Positions 16,870 to 24,982 of a DNA stretch of 33,764 bases are shown here, in pieces (within the stretch, counting starts at the first letter, position 1; each line of letters opens with the position of its first letter). The notes under the pieces were generated by a model that saw only the letters and a program-made list of their open reading frames with translations, made no database searches and was not told the origin of the DNA. The position numbers and the translations under genes were made by a program. The DNA comes from an uncultured Asticcacaulis sp. (GTDB lineage: Bacteria; Pseudomonadota; Alphaproteobacteria; Caulobacterales; Caulobacteraceae): the NCBI GenBank assembly GCA_946482045.1, contig CAMLPZ010000009.1, forward strand, positions 1 through 33,764. Direction: 5' to 3'.

Positions 16870-17442
16870 TTAAATTACGCTTAGCCGCTCCTGGCGCTTC
16901 ACGACGCGCGCAGGTGCGCCGACGGCTACGGCGTTGGGCGGAATGTCATCTACCACCACCGAATTGGCGCCGATCATGGCGTTCTCGCCGATGGCAATGT
17001 CGCCCATGATCTTGACGCCAGGACTGAGATATGCGCCGTCACCGATGCGTGGCGCGGTATGGGTGTCCGGACGGACGCGTCCGATCGTCACCTGATGCAG
17101 CAGACTGACATTGCGGCCGATGACGACGTCGGCACCGACGACAATGCCGGTGGGATGTGGAACGAACAGCCCCCCACCTATGGTGACGCGCCGCGCCATG
17201 TCGCACGCGAAGAAGCGGTTGGTCCAGTACTGCAGGACGAGCGACAGGAGAGAACCGATGAGCGGCACACGGTTCGACGCCTCCACAACGCGCAGCAAGG
17301 TGACGAACTGAAAGCCGCCTTCGAACAGCAGAAGCCGGATGACCATGCCTGTGGACGCCTTTTTCTGCCAGGCGACCTCCCACATGGCGACATCCCGTTT
17401 CAGCTTAGCGAAAAAGCGGTCTTCAGCGGCGCGCGGCGTCAT
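16870..17442 (-). CDS. Serine-acetyltransferase-like hexapeptide acetyltransferase
   Basis: This 190-residue protein has an N-terminal helical part (1-85) and a left-handed beta-helix of hexapeptide repeats from about residue 88 (VTIGGG, GIVVGADVVIG, VSLLHQVTIG, RIGDGAYLSPG, GDIAIGENAMIGANSVVVDDIPPNAVAVGAPA). This is the CysE/WcaB/EpsC layout. In a polysaccharide operon such proteins usually O-acetylate a sugar with acetyl-CoA rather than make cysteine precursor. The HPTGIVVG segment carries the likely active-site His. Its ATG overlaps the stop of the upstream GT4 by four bases (ATGA), and it ends the epimerase-GT4-GT4 unit. Confidence 0.85.
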   Translation of the reverse strand: MTPRAAEDRFFAKLKRDVAMWEVAWQKKASTGMVIRLLLFEGGFQFVTLLRVVEASNRVPLIGSLLSLVLQYWTNRFFACDMARRVTIGGGLFVPHPTGIVVGADVVIGRNVSLLHQVTIGRVRPDTHTAPRIGDGAYLSPGVKIMGDIAIGENAMIGANSVVVDDIPPNAVAVGAPARVVKRQERLSVI

Positions 17443-18587
17443 GCGACCGCCTTGAGGCCAGCCGTCCGGCCACGCAGCAGGTCACCCTGATAGAGGCGGT
17501 CGAGCAGCTTTTGTGCGCTGCCGCGCCAGCTGTAGTGATCGACTCGCGTCCGCCCCCTGCTACGCAAGATATTGATCGTATCGGGCTCGGCCACGATGCG
17601 ACCCATCAGTTGGGCGAGGGCGTCAGGGGCATCCGGCGGGAAGAAAAGGGCGGCATCGCCGCAGACCTCGCGGCACGAGCCTATATCGGACGCCAGTACA
17701 GGACAGTTGTGGACCATGGCTTCCAGCGGCGGAATACCGAAGCCTTCATATAAACTCGGGAAGACGAAGGCGGCGGCCTGACGGTACAGGCCTGCGATTT
17801 CCGCGTCGGTCAGGCGGCCGGTAAAGACCACATTGTCGGGGACGTCGAGTCCGCCATCGCCGAACACTTTCGATTTGGCGGCGCCGACCACGACGAAAGT
17901 CATGCCGCTGTTTTCCAACTGGCTAAACGCCTTGAGCGCAGTCGCAAGGTTCTTGTGCGGCGCGGGCGAGCCAACGAACAGGAAATAGTGGCCGGGTTTG
18001 AGGCCCTTACGCGCCACCACGCCGTCGTCGGGAGCGACCCGGGCAATATGATCCGTGCCATTCGGAATAACGGCTATGCGCGCGGCGTCGAGACCCAGCA
18101 CCTGGCTCAGTTCGTCTTGGGAGAAGTGCGAAACCGTAGCGATGCGCGAGCCCCTGCTGAGCACTCGGCCCAGCGTCTGGTGCAGCCGGCGGTAATTGGC
18201 CGAAAAATGCCCAGGCATGCGGTAGACGACGGCGTCGTGGATGACGGTCAGAGCGCGCGGATGCAGGACGGGCCCGCTGTTACACAGATTGACCAGCACC
18301 CCGCCCGAGGCAGCCGCGGCCAGCCAGGTCTGTTCCCAAGGATGACCGCTCATGGGGCCCCCGGTGGCGAAGTCGATGGCCTTGAGCCCAAGATGACCGG
18401 CATCCGCGCCTTTGGGAGCGAGAAGGCGGCAGCGCGGAGCATCGGGACCCGCCTCCAGCAGCAAGTGATCCAGGCCCTTGACGACTTCGGACGCATAACG
18501 CTGTACGCCGGTCAGATCCTGCGTCAGAAAGCGGCCATTGATGAACAGTTCCGCCTTGTCACGCGACATCGGCCAGGGACTTTTCAT
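17439..18587 (-). CDS. Family 4 glycosyltransferase
   Basis: This is a 382-residue GT-B fold retaining transferase. The N-terminus (LFINGRFLTQDLTGVQRYA) is typical of one GT4 subgroup. Donor-domain motifs are VGSPAPHKNL, VVVGAAKSKVFG and the E-x7-E-type segment SLYEGFGIPPLEAM, then PVLASDIGSCREVCGDAALFF. The donor sugar is not predictable. The first ATG (18587) gives a 29-base overlap with the preceding GT4 gene; an ATG at 18569 would reduce it to 11 bases, and neither has a clear ribosome site. It forms one unit with its neighbours. Confidence 0.9.
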   Translation of the reverse strand: MKSPWPMSRDKAELFINGRFLTQDLTGVQRYASEVVKGLDHLLLEAGPDAPRCRLLAPKGADAGHLGLKAIDFATGGPMSGHPWEQTWLAAAASGGVLVNLCNSGPVLHPRALTVIHDAVVYRMPGHFSANYRRLHQTLGRVLSRGSRIATVSHFSQDELSQVLGLDAARIAVIPNGTDHIARVAPDDGVVARKGLKPGHYFLFVGSPAPHKNLATALKAFSQLENSGMTFVVVGAAKSKVFGDGGLDVPDNVVFTGRLTDAEIAGLYRQAAAFVFPSLYEGFGIPPLEAMVHNCPVLASDIGSCREVCGDAALFFPPDAPDALAQLMGRIVAEPDTINILRSRGRTRVDHYSWRGSAQKLLDRLYQGDLLRGRTAGLKAVA

Positions 18588-19734
18588 TGGTCTTTTCGCT
18601 TGCCTTTACATTCGTCTTTTCTGACGTTCTTTCCACGCGCAAGGCTTCATCGAACAGTTCCGTCGTCTGGCGGATAATGACCTCGTTGGTGAAGCGGGTC
18701 AGGACGTGTTCACGCGCGTTGGCCGTCAAGCGGTCACGCAATTCTTCGTCCTCACGCAGACGGGCAATCGCGGCGGTCAGTTGCTCGGAATTGCCGGGCT
18801 CGATCAGCAGCGCCGTCTGTTCGTGGATGGCGACATCGGTGACACCGGTGCGCAGATTCGAGGCCACGACCGGCACGCCCATGAGCATGGCTTCCAGTTG
18901 CGAAATCCCGAAAGTTTCAGTCACTTCGGTAGAGGGAAAGACGAAGACGCCGATCGAACGGTAAAAGGCGACCTTGTCCTTCATGTTGCGGATATCGCCC
19001 AGGAAATCGGCGCGGTCCTTTACCTTCAGCGTGTCGGCCAGCTCCTCGGCTTCGGCGCGGTAGGGGCCGTCGCCCGCGATCTTGGCGCGGACGCCGGGCA
19101 GCTTCGACAGGGCATTGAGCATGACGCCCAAACCCTTATAGCGCGCGTGCCGCCCCAGGAAGCCGATGGGTTTAGGGCCGGGCGCGGGGGCCTCCAGGGT
19201 TTCGACGGCGAACTGTGCCGGGTTTATACCGAGTGGAATGACCCGATAGTTCGGGCCGTCGGGCAGTTCGTCGGAAATCTCGATCAGCTTGCCCGAGGTC
19301 ACGATGACAAACGTGCTGCGGTTCAGCACGAAGCGATACAGCGGCATAAGCATGCGCTTCAAGAGCTTGCGCCCGAAGATATCGGTATGGTGGGTAACAA
19401 CGATCTTGGGCCGCTTGCCGGTCAGGAGCATCAGGCACAGGCCGGCGTTGGCGACGAAGTTCGGTGCATGGAAATGCACGATGTCGGGATTAGCCCGGGC
19501 GATCTCGAAGATCATCGACAGGCTGACAGGCTGGCTTTTGACATTGGCCAGCATGCCGAACCGTTTGACGCGAACGCCATTGATGGTTTCCGTCTTCGTA
19601 CCGCGTTCGTGATTGAAACAGAAGACGGTGACATCATGCCCCTTGGCCAGGGCCTCGCTGACGTCGCGGGTATTTACCTCGATCCCGCCAGAAAACGGCG
19701 GGTAGTATTTTCCGAGAACCAGGACTTGGGGCAT
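18559..19734 (-). CDS. Family 4 glycosyltransferase
   Basis: This 391-residue GT-B fold enzyme opens with VLVLGKYYPPFSGGIEVNTRDV, the glycine-rich acceptor loop of GT4. Further motifs are HFHAPN, VVTHHTD, IPLGINPAQF, FLGRHARYKGL and the donor-site ETFGISQLEAMLMGVPVVAS. A Lys/Glu-rich tail (KTNVKASEKTNEKS) follows the catalytic domain. The ATG at 19734 is preferred because homology begins there and a GAGG lies upstream; the frame is open for 19 more codons. It follows the epimerase by 16 bases and overlaps the next GT4. Confidence 0.9.
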   Translation of the reverse strand: MPQVLVLGKYYPPFSGGIEVNTRDVSEALAKGHDVTVFCFNHERGTKTETINGVRVKRFGMLANVKSQPVSLSMIFEIARANPDIVHFHAPNFVANAGLCLMLLTGKRPKIVVTHHTDIFGRKLLKRMLMPLYRFVLNRSTFVIVTSGKLIEISDELPDGPNYRVIPLGINPAQFAVETLEAPAPGPKPIGFLGRHARYKGLGVMLNALSKLPGVRAKIAGDGPYRAEAEELADTLKVKDRADFLGDIRNMKDKVAFYRSIGVFVFPSTEVTETFGISQLEAMLMGVPVVASNLRTGVTDVAIHEQTALLIEPGNSEQLTAAIARLREDEELRDRLTANAREHVLTRFTNEVIIRQTTELFDEALRVERTSEKTNVKASEKTNEKSLADVA

Positions 19735-19750
19735 GGGACTAAGCCTCGTT

Positions 19751-20767
19751 TCAGGACGCCTTGCTGTTGTACGCGCGGAACCAGTCAACAAAAGCCGTCA
19801 CGCCTTGTTTGACATCGATACTAGGAAGGAAACCGGTGAGCGCCTGCAACAGCCTGGGACTGGCATAGGTGCGTGGCACGTCGCCTTTCTGCATGGGTAG
19901 CATGTTCTTGGTCAGGGGTTTGCCCAGCGCTTCTTCGATCGTGTCGATGAAGGGCATCAGGCCGACCGGCTGGCCGCCTCCAAGATTGACGATCCGGAAA
20001 GGGCCAAGCTTGGACAGGGTTTCGCGCGCCTTGTCGTCCGATACGCGGTTGTCTTCCGACGGAATGACCGGGATCAGCTTGACGATAGCCTCAACCAGAT
20101 CGTCGATATAGGTGAAGTCACGTTCTTGCTGGCCCATGCCATAAACGTCAATGGCTTCGTCCTTGCCGGCGGCGGCGACGAACTTGAACAGAGCCATGTC
20201 CGGGCGGCCGTAGGGACCATAGACGGTGAAGAAGCGGAAGGCGGTCGTTGGGATCTTCCACAGGTGGGCATAGGAGTGCGCCATGACTTCCATCGACTTC
20301 TTCGTCGCGGCGTAGAGCGTCATGGGTTCGTCGGTCTTGTCAGCTTCTTCGAACGGCACCTTTTCATTGGCGCCGTAGACCGAGGAGGTCGAGGCCAGCA
20401 TCAAGTGTTTGGGCTTCAGGATGCGAGCGATTTCAAGGATGTTGAACGAGCCAACCAGGTTCGAGCTGACATAGGTGCGCGGCTGTTCGAGGCTGTAACG
20501 CACGCCGGCCTGGGCAGCCAGGTGGACGATGACGTCGGGCTGGCAGGCGGTGGCGGCCGCAGTGAGCGCCTCCATGTCCTCCAGCATCGCTTCGGTATGG
20601 GTGTAGTTCGCTTCAGCCTTCAGAATATCGAGGCGGGCATGCTTCAGGCGCAGGTCATAATATTCCGTCATGGCGTCATAGCCATGGACGATATGACCCT
20701 CGCTTAAGAGGCGGCGTGCAAGGTGAAAGCCGATAAAGCCAGCCGTTCCGGTTATGAAGACGTTCAT
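19751..20767 (-). CDS. UDP-glucuronate 4-epimerase-like sugar-nucleotide epimerase
   Basis: This 338-residue extended SDR has [15 protein letters not shown] (NAD-binding), [20 protein letters not shown], the catalytic [30 protein letters not shown] and [14 protein letters not shown]. The AGVRYSLE and [14 protein letters not shown] segments are characteristic of UDP-GlcA 4-epimerases (LpsL/Cap1J group) rather than GalE. It would turn UDP-GlcA from Ugd into UDP-GalA in the cytoplasm. GGAGCGG precedes the ATG. It leads a four-gene unit with the two GT4 enzymes and the acetyltransferase, so galacturonate is a likely component of the polymer. Confidence 0.9.
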   Translation of the reverse strand: MNVFITGTAGFIGFHLARRLLSEGHIVHGYDAMTEYYDLRLKHARLDILKAEANYTHTEAMLEDMEALTAAATACQPDVIVHLAAQAGVRYSLEQPRTYVSSNLVGSFNILEIARILKPKHLMLASTSSVYGANEKVPFEEADKTDEPMTLYAATKKSMEVMAHSYAHLWKIPTTAFRFFTVYGPYGRPDMALFKFVAAAGKDEAIDVYGMGQQERDFTYIDDLVEAIVKLIPVIPSEDNRVSDDKARETLSKLGPFRIVNLGGGQPVGLMPFIDTIEEALGKPLTKNMLPMQKGDVPRTYASPRLLQALTGFLPSIDVKQGVTAFVDWFRAYNSKAS

Positions 20768-21097
20768 ATTAGCACCGCTCCGTCGTGGCTGTATCGTTTT
20801 GAGTCAACGCGGTCGCGAAAGATACGCGCTCCGACGGGGCGAAAATAAGGCAAGAAGCGAGCATGAAACCCTTTTGGATTGCGGTTTTGATCTTTAGAGC
20901 ATCATAACATTGCCATGTTGCGCTGCAACATAAATCATCATCTGATGGCTCCGATGGGTATGTCCGTGCCTTGCAAGGCCCGGGCCGGAAAGGCTTTGAT
21001 CGGGATAATTCCGGGTGGAAGGACTATTCCGATCAAAGTTTATGCTTCTTTACATTTCCTGACGGAGAAGCCAGCGGCCACTTCGCCGGGAAATGCT
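20768..21097. promoter_or_regulatory. Intergenic region with a long hairpin
   Basis: About 330 bases with no convincing gene. It carries the promoter side of the epimerase unit and the downstream side of the membrane protein at 21098. The main structure is the hairpin at 20991-21041, listed separately. Confidence 0.5.
20991..21041. repeat. Long orphan inverted repeat
   Basis: CTTTGATCGGGATA (20994-21007) pairs with TATTCCGATCAAAG (21025-21038), 14 bp with one G-T wobble and extendable by three weaker pairs. The 17-nt loop contains its own TTCC/GGAA mini-stem. No strong T-run follows on either strand, so it is a poor rho-independent terminator. It may be a REP-like element or a structured 3' end. 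Confidence 0.75.
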
Positions 21098-22414
21098 TTA
21101 GTACAGGACCTTCATTTTCAGTTTGACGGGCGAATATTGAACGCGGTGAGTGTAAATGACGTTGGAAATCGCGAGGCCCGCCAGAAGCAGGATTTCCGGG
21201 CCTTCATTGCTGGTGGCGAAGCTGAAAGGCACGAGGGCGGCGAACATGGCGTAGGCCGTACCTTCCGCCTTGGTGGCGACCCGCGCCAGCAGGTAATAAA
21301 GTGCCAGGCCAAGCAGTCCGCAGATCGCGAAATGATACAGCATGAAGTTGTCGACGGCCGAAGTCGTCTGGATGTATTTGCCGCTATAGACTGAGGGGCT
21401 GCCGAAGGAACCGTATCCGGTACCCCACAGATAGGCGCCATCTCCACCGATTTCCCGCATGCGCAACATGGACGAAGGCCAGGTGAAATTCACGCGGTCC
21501 TGGAAGCTGTTATACGCAAAATAGGGCACGGGTTCGCGGGAAAAGCCGATAATCATCGGGATGATGCCTGCCACCAGGAACAGGTACGACATACCTTGCT
21601 GCATGATGGGTTTCAGGTCGAAACTCAGCATTCGGCGAAGCGCATCCGGCGGGTTAATCAGGTTGCAGGCGATGAAGATCAGCGGAAGGCAGATGTAGGT
21701 GGTCTTGCTGTCGGTCAGATAGACGCCATAGGCGCAGGCGGCCACGACCAGGAGCTCGACCCATATGTTCTTCAAGCGTGTGCGGATCAGACAATAGAAC
21801 ATAACGATCAAGGCCGCCGCGGACACGCTGGCAACCGACGCGCCGGCCAGACGCGTAACGGTCACGCGTTCAGTTGTGCCGTTCTTCAGGTAGCCAGCAT
21901 ACCATTCGCGCGACATGTCGCGTTCGATGCCGAACTGCGAGAACTTGCTGCCGACCCATGGGAAGTCCATAAACTGGTTGACCGCCAGGAACACAATGGT
22001 CGCGGCCAGGAGAACGCACCACAGGATGAAGTAGCGGCGCGTCATCTCCCTGAGCAGGAAAGGTGTGTTCATGCAGAAGACCAGGGGCGCTATGATCTTG
22101 TACCCCGATATGATCGACAGCAGATTATTGCCGTTCAGGTAGCCTGTGACCGCCGGCACCAGCATGAAAACGATCGAAAGAATCATGACATTGCGGCGAA
22201 GCGGCTCGCGCGACCGGTAGGCGACCACGAAGCACATGGCGATCCCAGCCAAAATTAATACGTCGGGAATAAACCAGATGAAGTTGAGATTGAAGTTTTG
22301 CAGCAGCATGCGGAGCGCGCCGCCGAAAGTATGCCGTACCAGCAATACGGCGATGACCGCGGCGCCGAATTTCGCGATGAAAGGAGTGCGGCGGGCCGCC
22401 TTGCCTTCTGACAT
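21098..22414 (-). CDS. O-antigen polymerase/ligase-like membrane protein
   Basis: This 438-residue protein has about 10-12 membrane segments and a larger loop in the second half (SREPVPYFAYNSFQDRV to SSMLRMREIGGDGAYLWGTGYGSFG). Loop signatures such as RMREIGGDGAYLWGTGYGSFG and DNFMLYHFAICGLLGLALY are typical of the O-antigen polymerase/ligase (Wzy/WaaL, VpsF-like) superfamily. It is not similar to the two Wzy paralogs at 15286 and 32255. Possible roles are polymerase for a second repeat unit or transfer of finished glycan; sequence alone cannot decide. GAGGTGG precedes the ATG. It is monocistronic. Confidence 0.75.
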   Translation of the reverse strand: MSEGKAARRTPFIAKFGAAVIAVLLVRHTFGGALRMLLQNFNLNFIWFIPDVLILAGIAMCFVVAYRSREPLRRNVMILSIVFMLVPAVTGYLNGNNLLSIISGYKIIAPLVFCMNTPFLLREMTRRYFILWCVLLAATIVFLAVNQFMDFPWVGSKFSQFGIERDMSREWYAGYLKNGTTERVTVTRLAGASVASVSAAALIVMFYCLIRTRLKNIWVELLVVAACAYGVYLTDSKTTYICLPLIFIACNLINPPDALRRMLSFDLKPIMQQGMSYLFLVAGIIPMIIGFSREPVPYFAYNSFQDRVNFTWPSSMLRMREIGGDGAYLWGTGYGSFGSPSVYSGKYIQTTSAVDNFMLYHFAICGLLGLALYYLLARVATKAEGTAYAMFAALVPFSFATSNEGPEILLLAGLAISNVIYTHRVQYSPVKLKMKVLY

Positions 22415-22766
22415 GTGTTACCACCTCAAGATCATTGCGCGAAATCAGGCATCGGAGCGGCAGCCGTGTTGAAGTGCGGGTCTCCGGACAATGGCGAGCC
22501 ACACTAAATAGAAAGCGTAGACGAAACATCCTTAAGGCACATCTGAACGTCCTCAACGATCTTGAAAACGCGGCCCTGTAACAAAATTTCGTACATCGGC
22601 AATATCATTGTAATGATTGGATATGTTGCCGCCGTCAAGAGTGTAGGTTGCCATTGCCGCCTGTGAGCGGCAAAAATTTCGCAGATGCGAAAGGGCTGTT
22701 GACAGCCGCATGGAAGCGGCTAACGTCCGCCGGTCAGATCGCGCTGCTGCCGCCTTTGGAGAGACA
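22415..22766. promoter_or_regulatory. Divergent intergenic region with two dyads
   Basis: About 350 bases with no convincing gene, between divergent genes. Two symmetric elements are visible: ATCATT-GT-AATGAT (22604-22617), the size of a repressor operator, and a 7-bp hairpin TTGCCGC/GCGGCAA (22654-22673) that would fall in the leader of the acyltransferase mRNA. Neither is assigned to a known regulator. Confidence 0.45.
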
Positions 22767-23822
22767 ATGGCCGCTTCCAAGAGATTAGCATCCATTGACG
22801 TCCTGAGAGGCTTGGCCGCCATTCTCGTGGTGCTCCAGCATTCGGTAGAGCATTACGACAACGCGCTTATCCATTACGTCCATCAGAACGTTATCAATTT
22901 TGGCCAGATCGGCGTCCTGGTCTTCTTCATGATCAGTGGCTACGTCATTCCCTATTCCCAGGCCGGATCGGGGCGTGATCTCAACGCCTTCTGGCTGGCG
23001 CGCTTCTTTCGCATCTACCCCCTCTATATCTTTGTCATACTGACCAATCTGTTCATCACCTTTGCGCTGTTTCGCGTAAGCGTGCCCAATCTTGGCGGGG
23101 CCCTGCTGGCGCATGTCATTTTCGTGCAGGAATGGATCGGGTTGCCAAACTTCGGCGGGCCGAGCTGGACCTTGTTTCTAGAGCTCGTCTGGTACGGACT
23201 GTTCGCGGTCCTGGTCTTTGTGCGCCGGGAAAAGGATGCGGGCCTTCTCTATTGGGGGCTAATGGCCTGCCTCGCTGCGTTTCTAGTGCTTAACCTGATT
23301 CTGCAGCGTCAACTGCCTTTCGGCAAGATTGCCTTCCTCGTCAGCTTCTTCCTTGGGTATATCACCTATCTGTTCCGGACGGAAACGCTACGGCTTGACC
23401 GCTACCGCCTCTATTTCGGCACATCCCTGGTGCTAACCCTGATTATCATGTTCGTCTCTTATGCTGTCTTTCGCGACGACGCCAAGCCGGGTATTTCTTT
23501 CCTCTGCATCCTCCTGAACTGGCTGACGGCAACGGCCATCTTTCTTGGTCTGCTGTTCTTCAGAAGCGAGGGTTATAGCCGGATCCTGATCTACCTCGGG
23601 ACGATCAGCTATTCGATCTACCTGCTGCACGATACGGTCGTCCATCTGTTCCGGTTCTCGCGCATCGACAGCATGATCTATGTCCCGCTGACCTTACCTA
23701 TCACAATCGCGCTGGCACACCTGACCTATACCTACGTCGAACGGCCGGGCATCCGGATTGGCAAGGCGCTGTCGGGGCGACCCAAGGCCCCGGTGCCGAC
23801 GGCGAGTCTTCCGCCGGAATAG
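22767..23822 (+). CDS. Acyltransferase-3 (OafA/YrhL-type) membrane protein
   Basis: This 351-residue protein has about ten membrane segments. The family marks are clear: IDVLRGLAAILVVLQHSVEHYD at the N-terminus with the conserved Arg and His, FFMISGYVIPYS, and ARFFRIYPLYIF. Family members move acetyl or other acyl groups across the inner membrane onto surface sugars. The specific acyl group and sugar are unknown. The ATG at 22767 is chosen because homology begins there and GGAGAGA lies directly upstream; 19 in-frame codons before it have no support. It is monocistronic, ended by a bidirectional terminator. Confidence 0.9.
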   Translation: MAASKRLASIDVLRGLAAILVVLQHSVEHYDNALIHYVHQNVINFGQIGVLVFFMISGYVIPYSQAGSGRDLNAFWLARFFRIYPLYIFVILTNLFITFALFRVSVPNLGGALLAHVIFVQEWIGLPNFGGPSWTLFLELVWYGLFAVLVFVRREKDAGLLYWGLMACLAAFLVLNLILQRQLPFGKIAFLVSFFLGYITYLFRTETLRLDRYRLYFGTSLVLTLIIMFVSYAVFRDDAKPGISFLCILLNWLTATAIFLGLLFFRSEGYSRILIYLGTISYSIYLLHDTVVHLFRFSRIDSMIYVPLTLPITIALAHLTYTYVERPGIRIGKALSGRPKAPVPTASLPPE

Positions 23823-23864
23823 ATCCATCCTTACAGATGGGGGCATGGGGCGCCAGTAAGGCGC

Positions 23865-23894
23865 AAAAAAACCCGGTGAACCACCGGGCTTTTT
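23865..23894. terminator. Bidirectional rho-independent terminator
   Basis: CCCGGTG (23872-23878) pairs with CACCGGG (23882-23888) around a 3-nt loop. AAAAAAA flanks the left and CTTTTT the right, so it can stop transcription of both the acyltransferase (plus) and the convergent phosphoglycosyltransferase (minus). Confidence 0.93.
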
Positions 23895-23917
23895 CGTATT
23901 CATCTGGCTCGTGAAGC

Positions 23918-24607
23918 TTAGTAGGCGTTCTTGTCCTTGAAGATCATCGGAACCGTCTTGGCGATGATCATTACATCACTCCAGATCGACCAGCTCTCGA
24001 TGTACTCGTTATCGGCGTTGACGCGACCCTCGATGCAGGCATGGGTCTTGATTTCTCCGCGGTAGCCGCGGATGGCGGCCAGACCAGTGAGGCCCGGACG
24101 CGCCTGGAAGCGGCCCTGATAGGTCGGGACCTTGCTGGCGAACTCGCCGTCGTGGGCCAGGGCGTGCGGGCGCGGGCCGACCAGCGACATATCGCCTTTC
24201 AGGACGTTAATGAGCTGGGGCAGTTCATCGATCGAGGTCTTGCGAATGAATTTGCCAACCATGGTAACGCGGTCATCATTCTTCTTGGCCTGCACGACCT
24301 TGTCGCCGTCTTCGGCAACACGCATGCTACGGAACTTGTAAATCTGGAAGATCTTGCCGTTAAGGCCGGTGCGGCGTTGCAGGAAGAAAACGCCGCCTTT
24401 GGATTCCAGTGTGATCAGCGCGGCAACGATAACGAAAACCGGCAACAGGAAGGCCAGTGCCATCGAAGCCACGGCGACATCTAGGACACGCTTACAGATG
24501 CTGCGTGCGACAAGGGGTTCGCTCATTTGGGCCGCCTTTTTCTCACCGCTGTGGGCGATCGGTTGTGCGGCATACAGGGTATGCGTGGACTCTACAGTAT
24601 CCGGCAT
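23918..24607 (-). CDS. Initiating phosphoglycosyltransferase (bacterial sugar transferase)
   Basis: The enzyme transfers a sugar-1-phosphate from a UDP-sugar to undecaprenyl phosphate, the first step of repeat-unit synthesis. At 229 residues it is the short monotopic form: one hydrophobic helix (about 42-66) followed by the catalytic domain, without the four-helix N-terminal domain of WcaJ. Diagnostic motifs are [22 protein letters not shown], the catalytic Asp-Glu in [25 protein letters not shown] and [14 protein letters not shown]. Residues 1-34 form a polar N-terminal extension. The start has GAGAGG upstream. It is monocistronic. Donor specificity (glucose, galactose or HexNAc) is not evident. 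Confidence 0.92.
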   Translation of the reverse strand: MPDTVESTHTLYAAQPIAHSGEKKAAQMSEPLVARSICKRVLDVAVASMALAFLLPVFVIVAALITLESKGGVFFLQRRTGLNGKIFQIYKFRSMRVAEDGDKVVQAKKNDDRVTMVGKFIRKTSIDELPQLINVLKGDMSLVGPRPHALAHDGEFASKVPTYQGRFQARPGLTGLAAIRGYRGEIKTHACIEGRVNADNEYIESWSIWSDVMIIAKTVPMIFKDKNAY

Positions 24608-24982
24608 GACTACACCTCTCGCGTTATCATCGCCCCTTCAAGAATTATGCCGCCATGCAGAAATTATTGCAATAGCGAAGGGCGTGAACGCTTTAATTTA
24701 TTTTTTACGTCGTTTCATGATGGCGGGGTTAACGCATTTACCCCTAGGTAAGCCCGTCGGACCTTAGCCCTCCAGCCTTTCCCAATCTAATAACGCCTTG
24801 AAATCAAACTGTATAAAGGACTGGTAGCGGGCAGGGCTTTTTCAGTTCGTCAACCAGATAGCCAACTATTACGTTGTAGGTATTAACTACACGCCGGATT
24901 GTGAAATGTTTTCTCCTGATTGGAGAGTGACGGTCTTCGCTATTGCAGCAATTCTGATAGCCGGTGTGTCACTATGAGCCGT
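24608..24982. promoter_or_regulatory. Intergenic region upstream of the phosphoglycosyltransferase
   Basis: About 375 bases. The left part, AT-rich near 24690-24710, should hold the minus-strand promoter of the phosphoglycosyltransferase. TTAA-TTTATTT-TTTA there is a one-mismatch relative of the CtrA core. The right part contains the coding-like stretch at 24828-24977 and an imperfect dyad TGTAG-N7-CTACA near 24875-24891. Confidence 0.4.
24828..24977 (+). other. Coding-like remnant or very small membrane-peptide ORF
   Basis: After a TAG at 24825 this frame is open for 49 codons and reads like real protein: GLFQFVNQIANYYVVGINYT, then PDCE, then from an ATG at 24906 a 23-residue peptide (MFSPDWRVTVF, AIAAILIAGVSL) with a clear membrane helix. 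There is no good ribosome site and no ATG before 24906. Upstream of the TAG the same frame reads KSNCIKDW after a TTG at 24798. It may be the 3' end of a decayed gene or a small transmembrane peptide. It could also be chance. Confidence 0.25.

Noticed and set aside
16870..17442. Cysteine-biosynthesis serine acetyltransferase (cysE)
   Set aside because: The fold matches, but the gene is coupled to glycosyltransferases; sugar O-acetylation fits the context better, so no cysE symbol was given.
18706..19812. A 368-codon open frame on the plus strand
   Set aside because: It lies entirely antisense to a clear GT4 gene and the epimerase 3' end; its length comes from high GC and codon bias of the real genes.
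20915..21394. A 159-codon plus-strand open frame starting in the intergenic region
   Set aside because: Most of it is antisense to the polymerase-like gene and it crosses the long hairpin; no family features.
24690..24710. Second CtrA site TTAA-N7-TTTA
   Set aside because: It has one mismatch in the core and sits in a very AT-rich stretch; too weak to list as a site.
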